Part shown: piece by piece, positions 12,271 through 24,900 of the stretch
How the letters are laid out: every line of letters begins with the position of its first letter
Numbering within the stretch: the stretch's first letter is position 1
NCBI RefSeq assembly: GCF_036370855.1
Contig: NC_088106.1
Coordinates: 31,510,501-31,574,500, forward strand
DNA from: Dromaius novaehollandiae
Lineage: Eukaryota > Chordata > Aves > Casuariiformes > Dromaiidae
Direction: 5' to 3'
DNA length: 64,000 nt
Notes under the pieces: generated by a model
Told to the model about the DNA's origin: nothing
What the model saw: the letters and a program-made list of their open reading frames with translations, nothing else
The model's database searches: none
Translations under genes and position numbers: made by a program

Positions 12271-14930
12271 GAGCAGAGGGGAGCCGCTTTCCCAGCGTGC
12301 CGCCCGCGCTCTGTGCCTTGGCTGCCCGGGAGCATTGACACCGGCAGCAGCCAAGGACGAAGGCCTCCCGCCTGCTCACCCTCCCTGTGGCACGTGACAC
12401 GGTGTGTCCCCAGGCTCCCGACCCTCTGGGGCATCACTCCCTGATGGTCCCTCCCCAGGCGCTCCATCATCCCCCCTTCATTCCCTCCTGGCGGTAAGAC
12501 GTGTCAGGTGGAGGACAGTGCTGTCCCCATCACGTCGAGCCAGAAGCGTTTTGCCACCAGCCGCCCACCCCACGGCAAGCTGAACCCGTAGCCAGGCCTT
12601 TTCAGGAGAAGCAGCTTTTGGAAGCGCTTGTTTCACAACACGTTTCCCTTCCGCGGCACGACCATCCCAGGCACCTCAGCTGCCCTCCCCGGGGCCACTG
12701 CTGGGCTACAGCTAGAGACGGGGATCTACTTCCACAAGAGCTGGGGCAGAACAGGAGATGCTCATGGTGGGCCACTGCAGAAGAGCCCTGGCTCCTGCAG
12801 CATGACTCCAGAGCCTTCATCTTTCAAATGGCTCGAAAGCCTTCCTGGGATGTGTAGAGCCATGCCTGGGAGAGTTCTGCTTCAGACACCCATTGGGAAG
12901 GAGACAGCCTGGCTCCTCAGGCTGCAGGAGGCTGCGTGCAAGGAGGGAGCGCTCCTGCCATGCACACGCACGCACACAAGAAAGCTGTAGCTTTCTAGTA
13001 GATCCGATGTGCATCACGACCCTGAAGCCAGGCTCTTTTCTGTCTCCCTCACTGCCAACTCAGCTCACGAAGAACCAGTCTCGCTCACAACATCTCCTCC
13101 CAGGGCAGAAGTAACATGGGTCCCTGCAGGAATGGCATTTTCCGGCCTGCTCGACCCATCTTTTTTAAAGATCAGCCTATTTTTGTGTTGTACTGAGGAG
13201 AGGCCCCTTAGGCAGTGGGTGGAGTGCGAATCCCTCCTGTCCCACCGCAACAAAAAGCCAACCAAGTCACGCTCAAAATATTTTCTGCATTTACATGAGA
13301 ATGCACTTTTCTGCATTTTGCCTGCCCTGCCACGACTAAAGCGGGGAGAGCACATTGCATGTGCCTTCTTCCCTTCTCCCCTCCTGTGATTCATTCGTGC
13401 TGCTTTTTTACTACACGTTCCCCCTTCTCTTTAACTCCACACCTAGCCCTCAACCCAGCTGTCCAGCTCGGACTGCTGTCCAAGGACCCCAAGCCAACTC
13501 ACCTCTCCGAGGCCACGTGCCCTCACGGCGCTGAAGCACTGAAACACGCTGGCAAGAGGCGGCCAGGCACGAGACCTAACGAATGGGCCAGGGCCCACAC
13601 CGCGCCGTGGGCTGTGCTTCCCCGAAAGAGCCCGACGGACGAGCCTGGGCAGGATGCTCCTCTGCGCCAGCCCTGCTCCAGCTGGCCCCTTGCCCTGGGC
13701 ACCTCTCGCAGGAGGTGCACGCGTGGCCCTGGGGATACAGCCCCGTCCCCACCGGCGCAGCTGCGTTTCGGCACGCGCGCTCCTGCCAGCTGGCAAGAGC
13801 TTCCCATCCCACCCGCCTGGCTCCTCGCAGTCAGCAGCGCTCTGGCAAAGAGAGGCAGAGGTGGTCTTTGGTACACAACCCAAAAGCCCACATGCGTACA
13901 TCTGTCAGGAGCACCTTGCCGGGCCTCCGCAGCCGCCTCCCGGCTGCATGGCATCCTTCCCTGCGGAGCTTTTAAGAAAAGCAAGCAATGGTTTGCTGCG
14001 AGATGCTTCGCTCTCCCTGGCTGCCAGGGTAGGAGGACCAGCAAAGCCGGGGAGAAGAGATATCCACTGCCACCATAATCACTTCTCGTACGTGTGGCAG
14101 GTTTTATCTCCCGCATGGCTGGCCAGCAAAATGGAGGGTTGCTGTAGGTGGCCCGCGGGGTCTTGGGCTGCACCGACTCCGAGCGTTAACAGCAGGTCAC
14201 GAAGGTGCCTGTGGTGCACAGGCTGAAGGCAGATCTGGGCTCAGCCCAGCCCCAGGGAAGCAGCAGGGAGCTCGCCCAGCCCGGGTGCCGGCACTGGCGC
14301 TGGCATCTCCTCCACCCCGCAAGGGCGAAGACAGCTTGGCTCAGATGCGAGGACGCATGGAATTTCCCACCTCATTGCTGTTGTCTTTTTGCAGAATATT
14401 TTTTCTGGTCGAGTTAGGAACAGGCTGGAGCCAAGCTACGACACCTTTTGAGCAAGATGAGTCCCACTACCACTGCCATTGCTGCTCCTAGGCAGACCAC
14501 AGCTTGTCTCATGGAAAACTTTCTTCCCAAGTTGGACAGAGCTTCGTCCCGCAGCCTGGGATCCTTCCAGGGCCCCCAACTACACCAGCTGTCACTCATC
14601 AGACAGAGATTTCCCACTGCCAGCAGGGAAAAGCCCAGGCTTTTTCCCTTTGGGAATCCTGGGGCGATGAGTCCCACAGGTTAACTGCACCTTGCATGGG
14701 AAAGTATTGCTTTCCGGCAGCTTTGAAACTGCTGCTCTCCCCTTTCATCCTCCGAAACAACCTGAAGAGCAAGTTCCAGGCAGCTTTCTACAGGGCTTGG
14801 CACGCTAAACGCCGCCTGGTTATTCCTGCCCTCTACAGAAAGCGGCCACAGTAATTTTCACTTAACGAGAAAGACACCAACGGGCTTTTCTGGACCAGCC
14901 ACGCAGGGAAACGGCTGACTCAGGCCGTAC
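12271..14930. other. Intergenic, no gene recognised
   Basis: GC-rich unique sequence. ORFs reach 239 codons but both strands are equally open and the translations are rich in Pro, Arg, Ala and Ser without domains. Confidence 0.5.
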
Positions 14931-15965
14931 CCCCGCCGGGCGAACGGGCGCGCGGTGCTGAGACCCAACGCACATTCACACACCGGTGAAGACCCGCCGC
15001 GGGCAGCCTCCGCGGGAGTCAGCGGGCTGCGTGAGAGGCTGGGTGGCAGCCATGTTCTCAGCCCCCAGGGAAAACGCGATGCTGCCTCGTCCTTCCCGGC
15101 CTTTCAGCGCGCCCCTTCCCCGGGGCCGAGCCCCCGGGCAGCGCCCGCGGCGGGACGCCGAGCGCCGCCAAGTTGCTCCCGGCCTCGGCGAAGGGGCGGT
15201 TCGTTCAAACAGCATCGCCGCATCGCTCCCGGGCCGGCTGGGGCTGCTCCCCCGCGGTGCTTGTGTGCAGAGCCCCCCCGCTCCCAGCTCCCAGCTCCCG
15301 GGCGAAGGCAGCCCGCCCGGCCGGGCTCACCGCGGGGGTCCCCAGCCCGCAGCCCCGCGCCCCCGGTGCCGCGGTCCGCGCCCCCCCCACGGCACCGGCC
15401 ACCGCCGCGCCGCCCGTCTCGGCTGCCGGCCGCCGCCGCAGCCCGGCTCGGAGGAGCGGCGGCGCCGCGGGGTGCAGCCCGCCCGGTGCCCCCGCCCGCC
15501 CGGTGCCCCGCGCGCTCGGCGGCCCCGCTTACTTGGAGAGGAGGCGCCCGGGGGGCGGCGGGGGCGGCGGCGGAGTTGGCCGGGGCGGGCGGCTGCACCG
15601 GCAGCTGCCGCCTCGGCTGCTCGCCGACTTTCCCCTGTGCGGGCTGACAGCGGCGGCTGCCCCCTTCTTAAGGTGGAGCCTCGGCGGCAGGCGCGGGGCT
15701 GGACCGATGGGCGAGGAGGGCTGGCGAGCGGGCCCAGCCTGCGCCGCCGCGCTGCCTCCCGCCAGCCGCGCCGGGCAGCGGGCGGAGCGGGGAGGTGCGG
15801 GGGGAGCCCCGGCTGCTGCGGCCGCCGCCTCCCGCCGCTCCGCCCGCGCCCCCGCGCGCCGCCGGGACCCCCGGGCCGCCGGGACCCCCGCCACGGCGCT
15901 CCCCTTCGCCCCCGGCCACAGCCCCGCGCTGCCTTAAACCGCCAGGCCAAATTCAACGTAAATCA
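14930..15965 (-). promoter_or_regulatory. Strong CpG island with a possible minus-strand first exon
   Basis: One of the densest CpG stretches outside the three promoters of known + strand genes. On the minus strand an A/T-rich TATA-like stretch (AATAAATAAAAGAG, about 16005-15990) lies just upstream of the island, and a strong donor, CCAA|GTAAGC, occurs at 15532-15531. Together they suggest a 5' exon of roughly 430 nt transcribed leftwards, toward the DGK-like gene: either an upstream alternative first exon of that gene or an unannotated noncoding RNA. This is inference; the long ORFs (341 and 254 codons) are compositional. Confidence 0.35.
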
Positions 15966-18900
15966 GGAAAAGAGGTTAGCGCCGTTTCCAGCTCTTTTAT
16001 TTATTTATTAATTCCTCCCCCCCCCGCCCATGCTCCCCCCGCCGTTTCGGTAATGATTTCCCCATCTCCATCTGGCCTCGAAGCCGGAAGCGTGGCCAGC
16101 CCCTCGCCCGGCACCCTGGGGTGTCAGCGGACACGGGGACACTGTGCCTGGGCCTGTGGATGCCCCGGCGAGGGAGCGTGGCCCCCTGGGGGTTCCCGTC
16201 ACTGCCACGACACTGGCCGCCTTCGTCCCCATCCCGGGGCCCATCTCGTCTCTTTGCTTTCTTTTCCCCCTCCGCACCTTCGTCTCTGCTGCTTCAGAGC
16301 GTTTGCGTCCATGGCAAAGGTTGCTCTTCCCTACGGAATGGAGCGAACCGCAGAAAACAAACAAACAAAAATGCCAAAACAGATAAAAAGCCTTTTTATT
16401 TTTTTTCCATGACGCGTACGCCTGCCTGCTCGGGGTGACACTATTTCAGGCATGTCTATTATTTATGTTTCACTGTATTTATATTAATTAAAGACGCCAC
16501 GCATGTACGTAGTTCTCCGACTTCAAAAAAAGCCGGATGAGGGGAATGACAGCCGAGACCAAACTTTCTCCAGAGAAATAGGCGGTGAGGAGCAGAATAT
16601 GCGGTTGTAGCTACAGTCCGTGCGCCGGCGCCATGAAACGTTCCCGCCGCACGCCGGGGCTCTCCGCAGCCCCAGCCCCGCTGTCCCTCCGTCGTTCTCC
16701 GCGGGGACCCTGCAGAGCTGGGTCGGGGCTCCCCGATGGGGTGCTGGGGATGGCAAAGTCCCCGAGGTCGTGCCAGTTTTAGGGGAGACGGCCCGACGCC
16801 AGCCACGGCAGCACACGCGTGGCCCGTGCCAGGGCAAGAAAAGCATCCCTTTAAAGGACACTGGTCCCTGGGGGCGGGCTGTGGGTTTCTGGTCCAGCAA
16901 ATGGCAGCGTCTCAGCTTGCAGAGCAATGGAAGCAGGTCCCTGAGCTCCTCCGTTCCCGGCCACACCGGCCATCTCCCTTGGGAGACGGAGCCTGTGTCG
17001 CAATCTAGCCAAGGAGGGTGATGTCTTCTCCTCCCTGGGGGAGAAGCATCTCGCCCCATGTTCTCCGAGACCAGCATGGTGGCCCCATCCTTGTCCTGTC
17101 CGACAGCTTCAGATCACTTCTGCTCTTTTCCAGGGTGGTCTGAACGGGGAAGGCCACCGGCGGGACCCCCAGCCTTGCCTTTGCCCGTGGGTACCACGGC
17201 ACACCGACCCAGGGCCACACAAACCGCTCGCAAAGGATCAGTGAGCAGAGACCCGACCAGAGCTGCTCAAACACCTTGTGCAAAGGCTTCGGCTGGCAGG
17301 TGCCTAGTCCTTTCCTCAAAAAAGACCCTACTGAAATATTGCACCAGGTGAAACCTCACCCAGCTCAGGGCTGATCCAGCAGACTCAGCAGCGACCCACC
17401 AGCCCTGGCCCTTTGCGGGAGCGATGCACGCGGGACATGCAGCTACTTCCAGCCATGCTCTCCGGCCAGCAGCGGTCCTCTGGGGATTTCCAGAGGGCTG
17501 AGAGCTCCTGCGACTTGGAAATGGCTCTGCAGAAGTGGTGCATGGATATTTTTTTCAGAAAGGGAGCCCAGCTCAGCCAAGAGACCTGCCACTGAGGAAG
17601 ATGACCTAGCGGGGATGCTGCACTCCCCAACTCTGCATTGGATTTGCTAATGGTATCAGTAAAACACTTTAAGCACAGGCAGATGAAAGAATTTCACTCT
17701 TTTCCCGCATCCAAGTAGATCTTCCTTCCAGAGATTAATTAGTAAATTAAAAGGGTAGAAAGACAAAATTATTATGGGTAGGCACGGCCGTGGTGACTAC
17801 GCCTCTCTCTGATCCGCACGCCGTGTCCCAGCGCACACCCGTCTCTATTCAAGGGTTGCAGGCAGTGAATTAATTCCCCCAGGTTTCCCTCAATAAGAAA
17901 GGGGCTGGGGCAGGGGGTTGGGTAGAGGAGACCTGCCTGCGGGTGCCCCGTCCCCCTGCTCTGCACAAACGTCATCGCACCCGTTCCCAAGCCTTGGCAG
18001 TGCAGGCTGCAGGGCTCGGCACCCGAGGGAGCTCGAGGGCCCCTTTGCCCTGGGTCTCACCCCGAGCTCCCCTGGGCACCCCCGATGTGTCAGTGGAGCC
18101 TGGGTGAGCAGCGACCACGGCCTGGGGGTGCCAGGAGCAACCACGAAGCCTCCGAGTGCTGCTTCCACTCGTGATGGAGGAGGCAGCCACGGGCTCAGTG
18201 AAGGAGGAAGGAAATCGCACCAGCGTGGGGACACGGCCCTCTGCCTGCCACTGGCTTGGGCGCATCCGAGCAGCTGTGAGCCGCATCCCGTGCCCGCGTC
18301 CGGGTGCTTCGTGTCCTCCCGGCTCACCGGAGCTGAGGCCAGAAGGGACCGCACCGACGGATGCAACCCAAAACCCTGCAGGCAGTGCCGGCCCCAGCCT
18401 GACCTCTGTGGTTTGAGCCTGGCTCTGATTTCCCACCTCCGAGCGCACTCCGTGTTTCATCATCTCTCCCCCGCCGGGGCTTTGCAGCTTCTCCCCAGTT
18501 TCCATCAGTTTACCGGTTAATTTATCTCCCTGATGCACAGCTGTGGATCCCTGATGCATCACCGCCCGGGACAGACCCCTGCAGCCGCCCACCGGCCACC
18601 CCCTGCCCACGCTGCGGCCCCCCGCCGGTCCCTCGGCCAGCTTCGACTGCAAAGCGCTCCTCCGCGCTTCGGAGCCGGGTCCTCGGGGCCGTCGCTCTCC
18701 AGATTAATGCAAGCGATGTGCTGACACCTGGCTTGATTAGAGCTGCAGCCCTGGTTTTCTAGCCCTGTCCAAAAAAGCTCTCACATTTTGCCTGGCAAAA
18801 ATTCTCCTTCTTAAATCTGAGTCACTTATTATTCTTTGTTCTGATGCTTGATAATTTCTTTTTTTTTTTTCCCCCCCCTGGTTCCCTCTAGCAGGGTCTA

Positions 18901-21900
18901 AACACCAGCAAGGAGCTGCTCCAAGCCCAGAACGGCCAGGCAAAGCCCACTGCCCGCTGGGCGAGCAGGGCTGCAGGCAGAAAGCCCAGGTCCCCGGCGC
19001 TCGGGGGGTTTAAACTCCCTCCCTGCCCTCTCTGCACCAGAACCAGCACCCGAGGGGGGCAGGCGCCGGGGGTCCCGAGGGTCTGGCTGCTCTGAAAACC
19101 AGCCGCAGTCGGGGGTGGACACTGATGGGAAAACGGGCTCCAGCCTCAGGAGGCGTCGGAGGCTTGTGGCACCGCCGGGCTAGGAGCCCACATGCTGTTC
19201 CTTCCAGCCCCCACACCGGCCTCAGCTGAAAGATGTTTGCTTTTCGAAATTTTCGTAGGATCTGCCAGCTATTTGGGGCTGGGGGGAGGCGAGGGGGAGC
19301 CGTGCCAGGCCCCGAGGCTGCTGAGGGACGGTGCGTGGCCCTTGCCGCGTGCCACCAGGGCGGGGACGGTGGGCTGCGAGCTGCCAGCCTGCCCCTGGGC
19401 TGCCAGGGCCTCCCGACGCAGACGGCCTGGCTGAGAAACCGGGGCCGGTCCCTCCGAAAAGCTCAGTGTGCGCCAGGGATTTGCCTTTCCGAACATTTTT
19501 CACCCCAAGGAGCGTTAGGAAAGCATCAGCATTTGCTGGCAGCTCGCAGACCTTTGCATCCAGAGAACATAAATACAGGAGGAGACGCTGGAAAACCACA
19601 GAGCTGCCAGCATAGGGACGGAGCTGCAGAGATTCAGCCCTGTGGGAGCCGAGCCATGTATTTCTGTGCGTACAGAAAAACCGAAGAGCCTGTCCTGGTC
19701 GTTCCCACCACCTTCTACTCCAGGGTCTTCCCTGTGCCCAGCTCACCCGCGACCTGGTCTCTAGCACAGCCTCTTGTGCTACCCGTTGTGTGGGGTCAGG
19801 CAAGCCCCGCTTGCCGCATTTAGCTCAATTAACAGGGTCTTCAGCATTGCAAAGAGAAGGAGATGATATTGTCCAGGTTTAACTAGCCCTGATATTAAAA
19901 TGCCAGGCTATCAGGCAGCGAGTGGAGAAGGGGTAATGTCCCATCCAAGACATCGTTCTCCTGGTGTTCCCCAGAGCACAGCATGCCACTCAGATGGGAG
20001 CTGGGAGGAAAAGGCTCCCTTTTAAAGAACAGAAAAACATCCAGTCTACCTGATGTGCTGCAGGTTGCTCTTGCACTGGCACAGAAAGTTGTCAGCAAAT
20101 AATTAGGGTAAAATAATTAGGGTGAATAACGAGGGGTCCCATCACTCTGGTTCACCAGCTGAGGCACAGAAGCCAGGAAAGCCTGATTTGGGGGCCACCC
20201 AAAGGGATGATGGGGGGATTGCTCAGTGCAACAAGCACACAAGCATTTAAAAGTGTCTTTCAAACACCTGAATTAGATTTTTATCAGATCTCTTCTTGGT
20301 TTAACTCTGGCTGATTTGCTCTTGAAATGTTGGCCCAAAGCTACATCCTCCTTCTCGATGCTGAAAGAAAAGGCTGTGCTTCTTACGTGTTTCCTTGGGC
20401 CAAGACCACTGCCTCTCAGTGCAAGGTGGCAAGGCGTCCCAGCAAACGCCGAGCATGGGTTTTGTGATAAATGAGCTCTGAAACACGTGGCGCAGCTTTG
20501 CTTCAGGGGCCACGGCGTTAGTGCACGCTCCTGGCATGTGTGAGCAGGGACCGGGGGTGCTCGGCTGTGCGGTGCCCCTTCCGCAGGCAGTGCGGACGCA
20601 CCAGGCACCCCGAGCACTGTTAAAGAGGCTTCTGCAGACACCACCTATTCGGGAAGCAGAAATGACCTTGCTACGTCCCATTACTAGGCGTCTCGGCGGA
20701 GGTTTGACTAGGTCACTCTGTTGCTAACTCAGTTACAGTGCCATCTCCCTTGCCTGCGCCCTGTCACGCAGGCCAAGGAGGAACCCCTAGCAATTGCAGC
20801 TCGATTATTTTACTGAGAGTATGATGGAAAAAGGGAACTGCAGAGCTCATTACGGCCTTGAGTAATGAGCAATGACGTTGGGATACAATTAAAATAAGCC
20901 CAGACTCCCCTTGGCCCCAGCTCTGGGTCCAAAGACAAGCAGGCCGCTTGGAAAGCGGTTCATCCGCCCTTCTCCTCCTCCCCCCGCCTCCGTTATTTCG
21001 CATTGACGAGAGGAAAGATGACAAATTTAAAAGGGGCGGAAAAAAAAGAAAAACACTTGAGAAACTTCCAGGCTGTTTTTTTTTTTACAGTTTTTGCTTT
21101 GCTCCGTCGCAGTCCCCCAGGGACGGGCCGTGAGAAGGACGTGCTCTCTCGCTCCTGCCGGCAGGTGGTCGCCAGCATTATATTAACTCGCAGTAAGACA
21201 AGCCGGGCAGCCTGAAGAGCGACAGATTAGGCTCAAAATTAGAAAATGCAGGGGGGATGGGACGGCCCTCGAAAGGGACTCACCCGTGGGGCCGGGAGAT
21301 GCCGATGCTGTCGCGCCGACCGCTTCCCTGGCGCCGGGGCAGTGAGGGTCCCGCGGCTCCCGCGGAAGAGGCCGAACGGTGCAAATCTGCGGTGCTGGGG
21401 ACAGCCCGGTCTCCGTGGAGCATGGCGAAGCCAGGGGTGCAGGATTTCGGTTTTCTCCCCTCTACCGAGGCCTTGGCAAAGCTTGCGAATGGGTAGCTGT
21501 GCGTGAGAGGAGGGAGCAGAGGTTGCTGGCAGGCTGGGCACCTCTCCGCGGGACATCGTGGTGCCAGGAGCTAGTCTGCAGCTGGGTTATGCATCCCGCT
21601 AAACCGGACAGCAAGGCCACGAGATGTCCCGCACCCCCAGGCTATCCTTTCCCACCAACCTTTTGGGGCCAGCGAGCTCAGCCTGCGGTAATGCAAGACA
21701 GACAACAGTTTGGACGCCCCTCCATTTGAATTACTTTGTGTTTTTCCAAGGAGCTTCACATAACTGGAGTGGTCATTTCCCAGCCTCCTGTGACCTCCCG
21801 CCTGGAGGTGCTGTGCACATCGGGGTGGAAACGGCAGCATCCCCGCTGTTTGGTGCCACCCGGGGACTTGGCACCGCTTGCCCGGTCCCAGCTCCGCGGT

Positions 21901-24900
21901 GATGCAGTGGAAGTTTCGCTCTGCTCGAAGCTCATCCCCGAGTTGTTCCCATTGTTCTCAAATTCCTCCTCTGAATTATTCATTCCTGCAAGCCGGTCTC
22001 CATCTGCACGCCTTTTGCCGGCAGTTCGTGACAAGTTTGGCATTTAGCGCTCCAAGTTTACCAGCAGCTGGGTTGCACTGCGTATCCTCTTCCTCCACTG
22101 CAGCGGGAGCCGCGCTTCCACTGCAGAAAGCCCGAGTGAAATATGCCTTCCGCACACATCCTTCAACCAGCGTTTGAATTTCTTTGGCCTGATCTCTGGA
22201 ACGGTCGTGATTTTATCGCAGATCTCCCTGTATTTGTGCCTTTTCTAAACATCTACATCCCGGGGCTGACTGAACACATGGGAATTGGGCTTTACTCTTT
22301 TTAAGGTGATTTTCTATCGGTCCTTCACAATGACATGTGGGCATCTTCCAAGGAAAGTATCATTCAGTGGGACAATCTCTGTTCTCTCCTGCCTCCCCCA
22401 GGAAGAGGTGTGCAAGCAGTGACAGCTCTAGCTTTAGCTTAACATCTTTGCTGCCACTTTATATTTTGTTGAAGTGGCACAGTCAGTACATCACACCTTG
22501 CATCAGGAGGGGAGGGAATCCGTCCCTGTTCCAGAGCAGACTTCATGCCTGCGGCGAGAAGCTTAAATGCACCCGGAGAGCAAAATTCCCCTGCCCTTTC
22601 CTGCAGAACGCAGGGCTGTGATTTTAGGCAGGCTCACACTCTGGAGGGTGAAATGTTTCTGATTTTGGAATCCGTGGGGCTGGCATCTTACACGCTGGAG
22701 CACCGGCGGAGAGCAAACGAGAGCTGCAATGATGCAGTCACAGGGAAGACGCTGAGCAGTGCCAGCATCAGCTTTCCAAGGCAGGCTGCGCAGCCCTTGC
22801 CCAACTCCGGCTCCTGCACGGAGCCAAGAATCGGCGCCTGCTGTCGGGGAAAGATGGTGCGAGTGAGTCAGGGATTTGTGCGAAGCAGCGTTTTCCCCGT
22901 GGGCGCGATACGGGAGGAAGCCATGCTGAGATGGCGAGCAGCAGCAAGGAGCCTGCAAGCTGAGGGCTCCCTCCGAGCAGAGGCTCTCGGCGTACGCTCA
23001 GGAAACCTGGGTAGGGTGAAGCTGGATGGCCAAGGCCAATTCGAGAAGAGCCTGGCCGGTGCGATGGGCCGAGTCCAGCAGCACGAATGTCCATGGATGC
23101 TGGGAGACAGCTGCTCTGCTAAACATCAGCACTGCCCTGTTGTCCTATCCTGCACCTCTGAGCAACCTTCAGTCATCTGAGGAAGATGACAACAACGGTG
23201 GAAATGTAATGGTCTGGAAAGAGGCAGCGCCTTACCTACCACTAGCCATGAGCAGAGAGTGCTGAGTAGGGCTGTTTCCCCCCGACTGATATCTTGGTGG
23301 TGTGAGTGTAGATCAAAGAAAAGAGAAATACTTCTGCGCAGCCATAAAAAAGATGCTCTGCACATCTACTAAAGCTGGTATAATAGCATGTTATTAAGAC
23401 ATTTTTAAAATAGTGCTGTAGACTACTGTATCCATGTTCCCAGCAGTTATTTTAACTGAAATGAATAGTGTAGTGGAAAAAAAACACTTTCACCAAGATA
23501 TATGGAAAAAAAAAGTTAAGTACAGAGATATCCATGTATCATCTGCAGCTTCAAGTGGTTCATGTTGTTGGCTGCAGTTCATTAAACACACTTCAATACA
23601 GCCGGGCAGCTCTAGGAAGTTTTCAACAGGAGATGGGTGCTGGAAGGAGGACGGACAGGAAAAGAAGGTGAAAAGCACAAAGCAAACTGAAAGAGCGATG
23701 ACGAAACTCCACGATGATGCCTAGATGTTGCTGTACGTAGCCCTTGGCACATCCCCGTTACTGTCTGAGTTGGCAGAGTTGGGCAAAATTTACAATGTGG
23801 GTGTATATATGGGCCCAGACACAGCAATGCCCACGGGCTAAAGGAGTCGTCATCTGTGTGAGATGTTAATGCAGGTCTCCAAGCTGTCAAAAAAGCAGCA
23901 TGTCTCCCTTCCCTGAGCTGTGTGAGCCCTGCTCCAGCTCCACGGTCTGCAGAGAGTGCAGCGCAGGAGCCACGTGCATGGCGAACAGAGCAGGCTCAGT
24001 GCTGCTTGGCATGGGACAGTAGCTAGGATGGAGTTTAAGAGCTATCGAGAGCATTTGGGGCTAGTATCTTGCCCTCATCCCCCCTTTCTCTGTTACAATG
24101 CAGATGAAGTCGGCAAGTGGTTTCTTGACAGCAGTCAGGCGGCTGTGCATCGCAAGGATGGCAACATGGAGTGCAGAAGCACGGGCAATCCCAGGAAGCC
24201 AACGCAAAAAGCAAGAGCATGCAGCTCAATCCCCTGCAGCCAGGAACTGTCTTCTTCTCAGAGAGCAGAGTCATTTTCCTTGGGCTGTGAAGTGAAACCA
24301 TTCTCCTCTAAGTCGGGGTCTGCCCTGTCTCCATGCCCGTCTGCCTCTGGTACGTCCCTGTGGCAGGGGAGAGGTTTGCTCTTTGGATTGTGCAGGAAAA
24401 CTCACGCCGTGAGTCAACTGTGAAGAGCTGAAGAGCCTTGTCCCCCTCCAGCTTTCCCCTCTCCACATGGACAGGAGGACAGGTCTGCGGAGGTGCAGCC
24501 TGCAGGCATGCGAGTGGAGGGCTCCTGGGCCTGGCTCCCCTCTGCTCTCAGCTTGGGCTGCAGCCCTGCTCAGAGCATGCTGATAAGACCAGGGAAGTGA
24601 GTCAAAGAGCTGTCAGGTGTTGTTAGCACTGTGACATCTCTTAATAAGGCCCATCTGGTTGGAAGGCACTAGATCCGGCAGGATTTCTGCAGGCCTGATG
24701 GAGGATGCTTTTGCCAAGGTTTTACAACCAGCATTAATAAACACAACGGGGCGGCATTTGGCACCATGAGCTGAAACTTCCCAGCCTGGAGTAGCTGAGA
24801 CCGAGAAAAGCCAGAATTACAGCAAAAATCCTTGCAGCAGAACAGAGCTCCTGGTGAAATAATTCCATCTTTTGGGATGCGTGGTTCCCATACAGTTTGC

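Noticed and set aside
14986-16011. 341-codon + strand ORF
   Set aside because: It lies in a CpG island where both strands and several frames are open; the translation is Arg/Pro/Ala-rich with no domain. Composition explains it.
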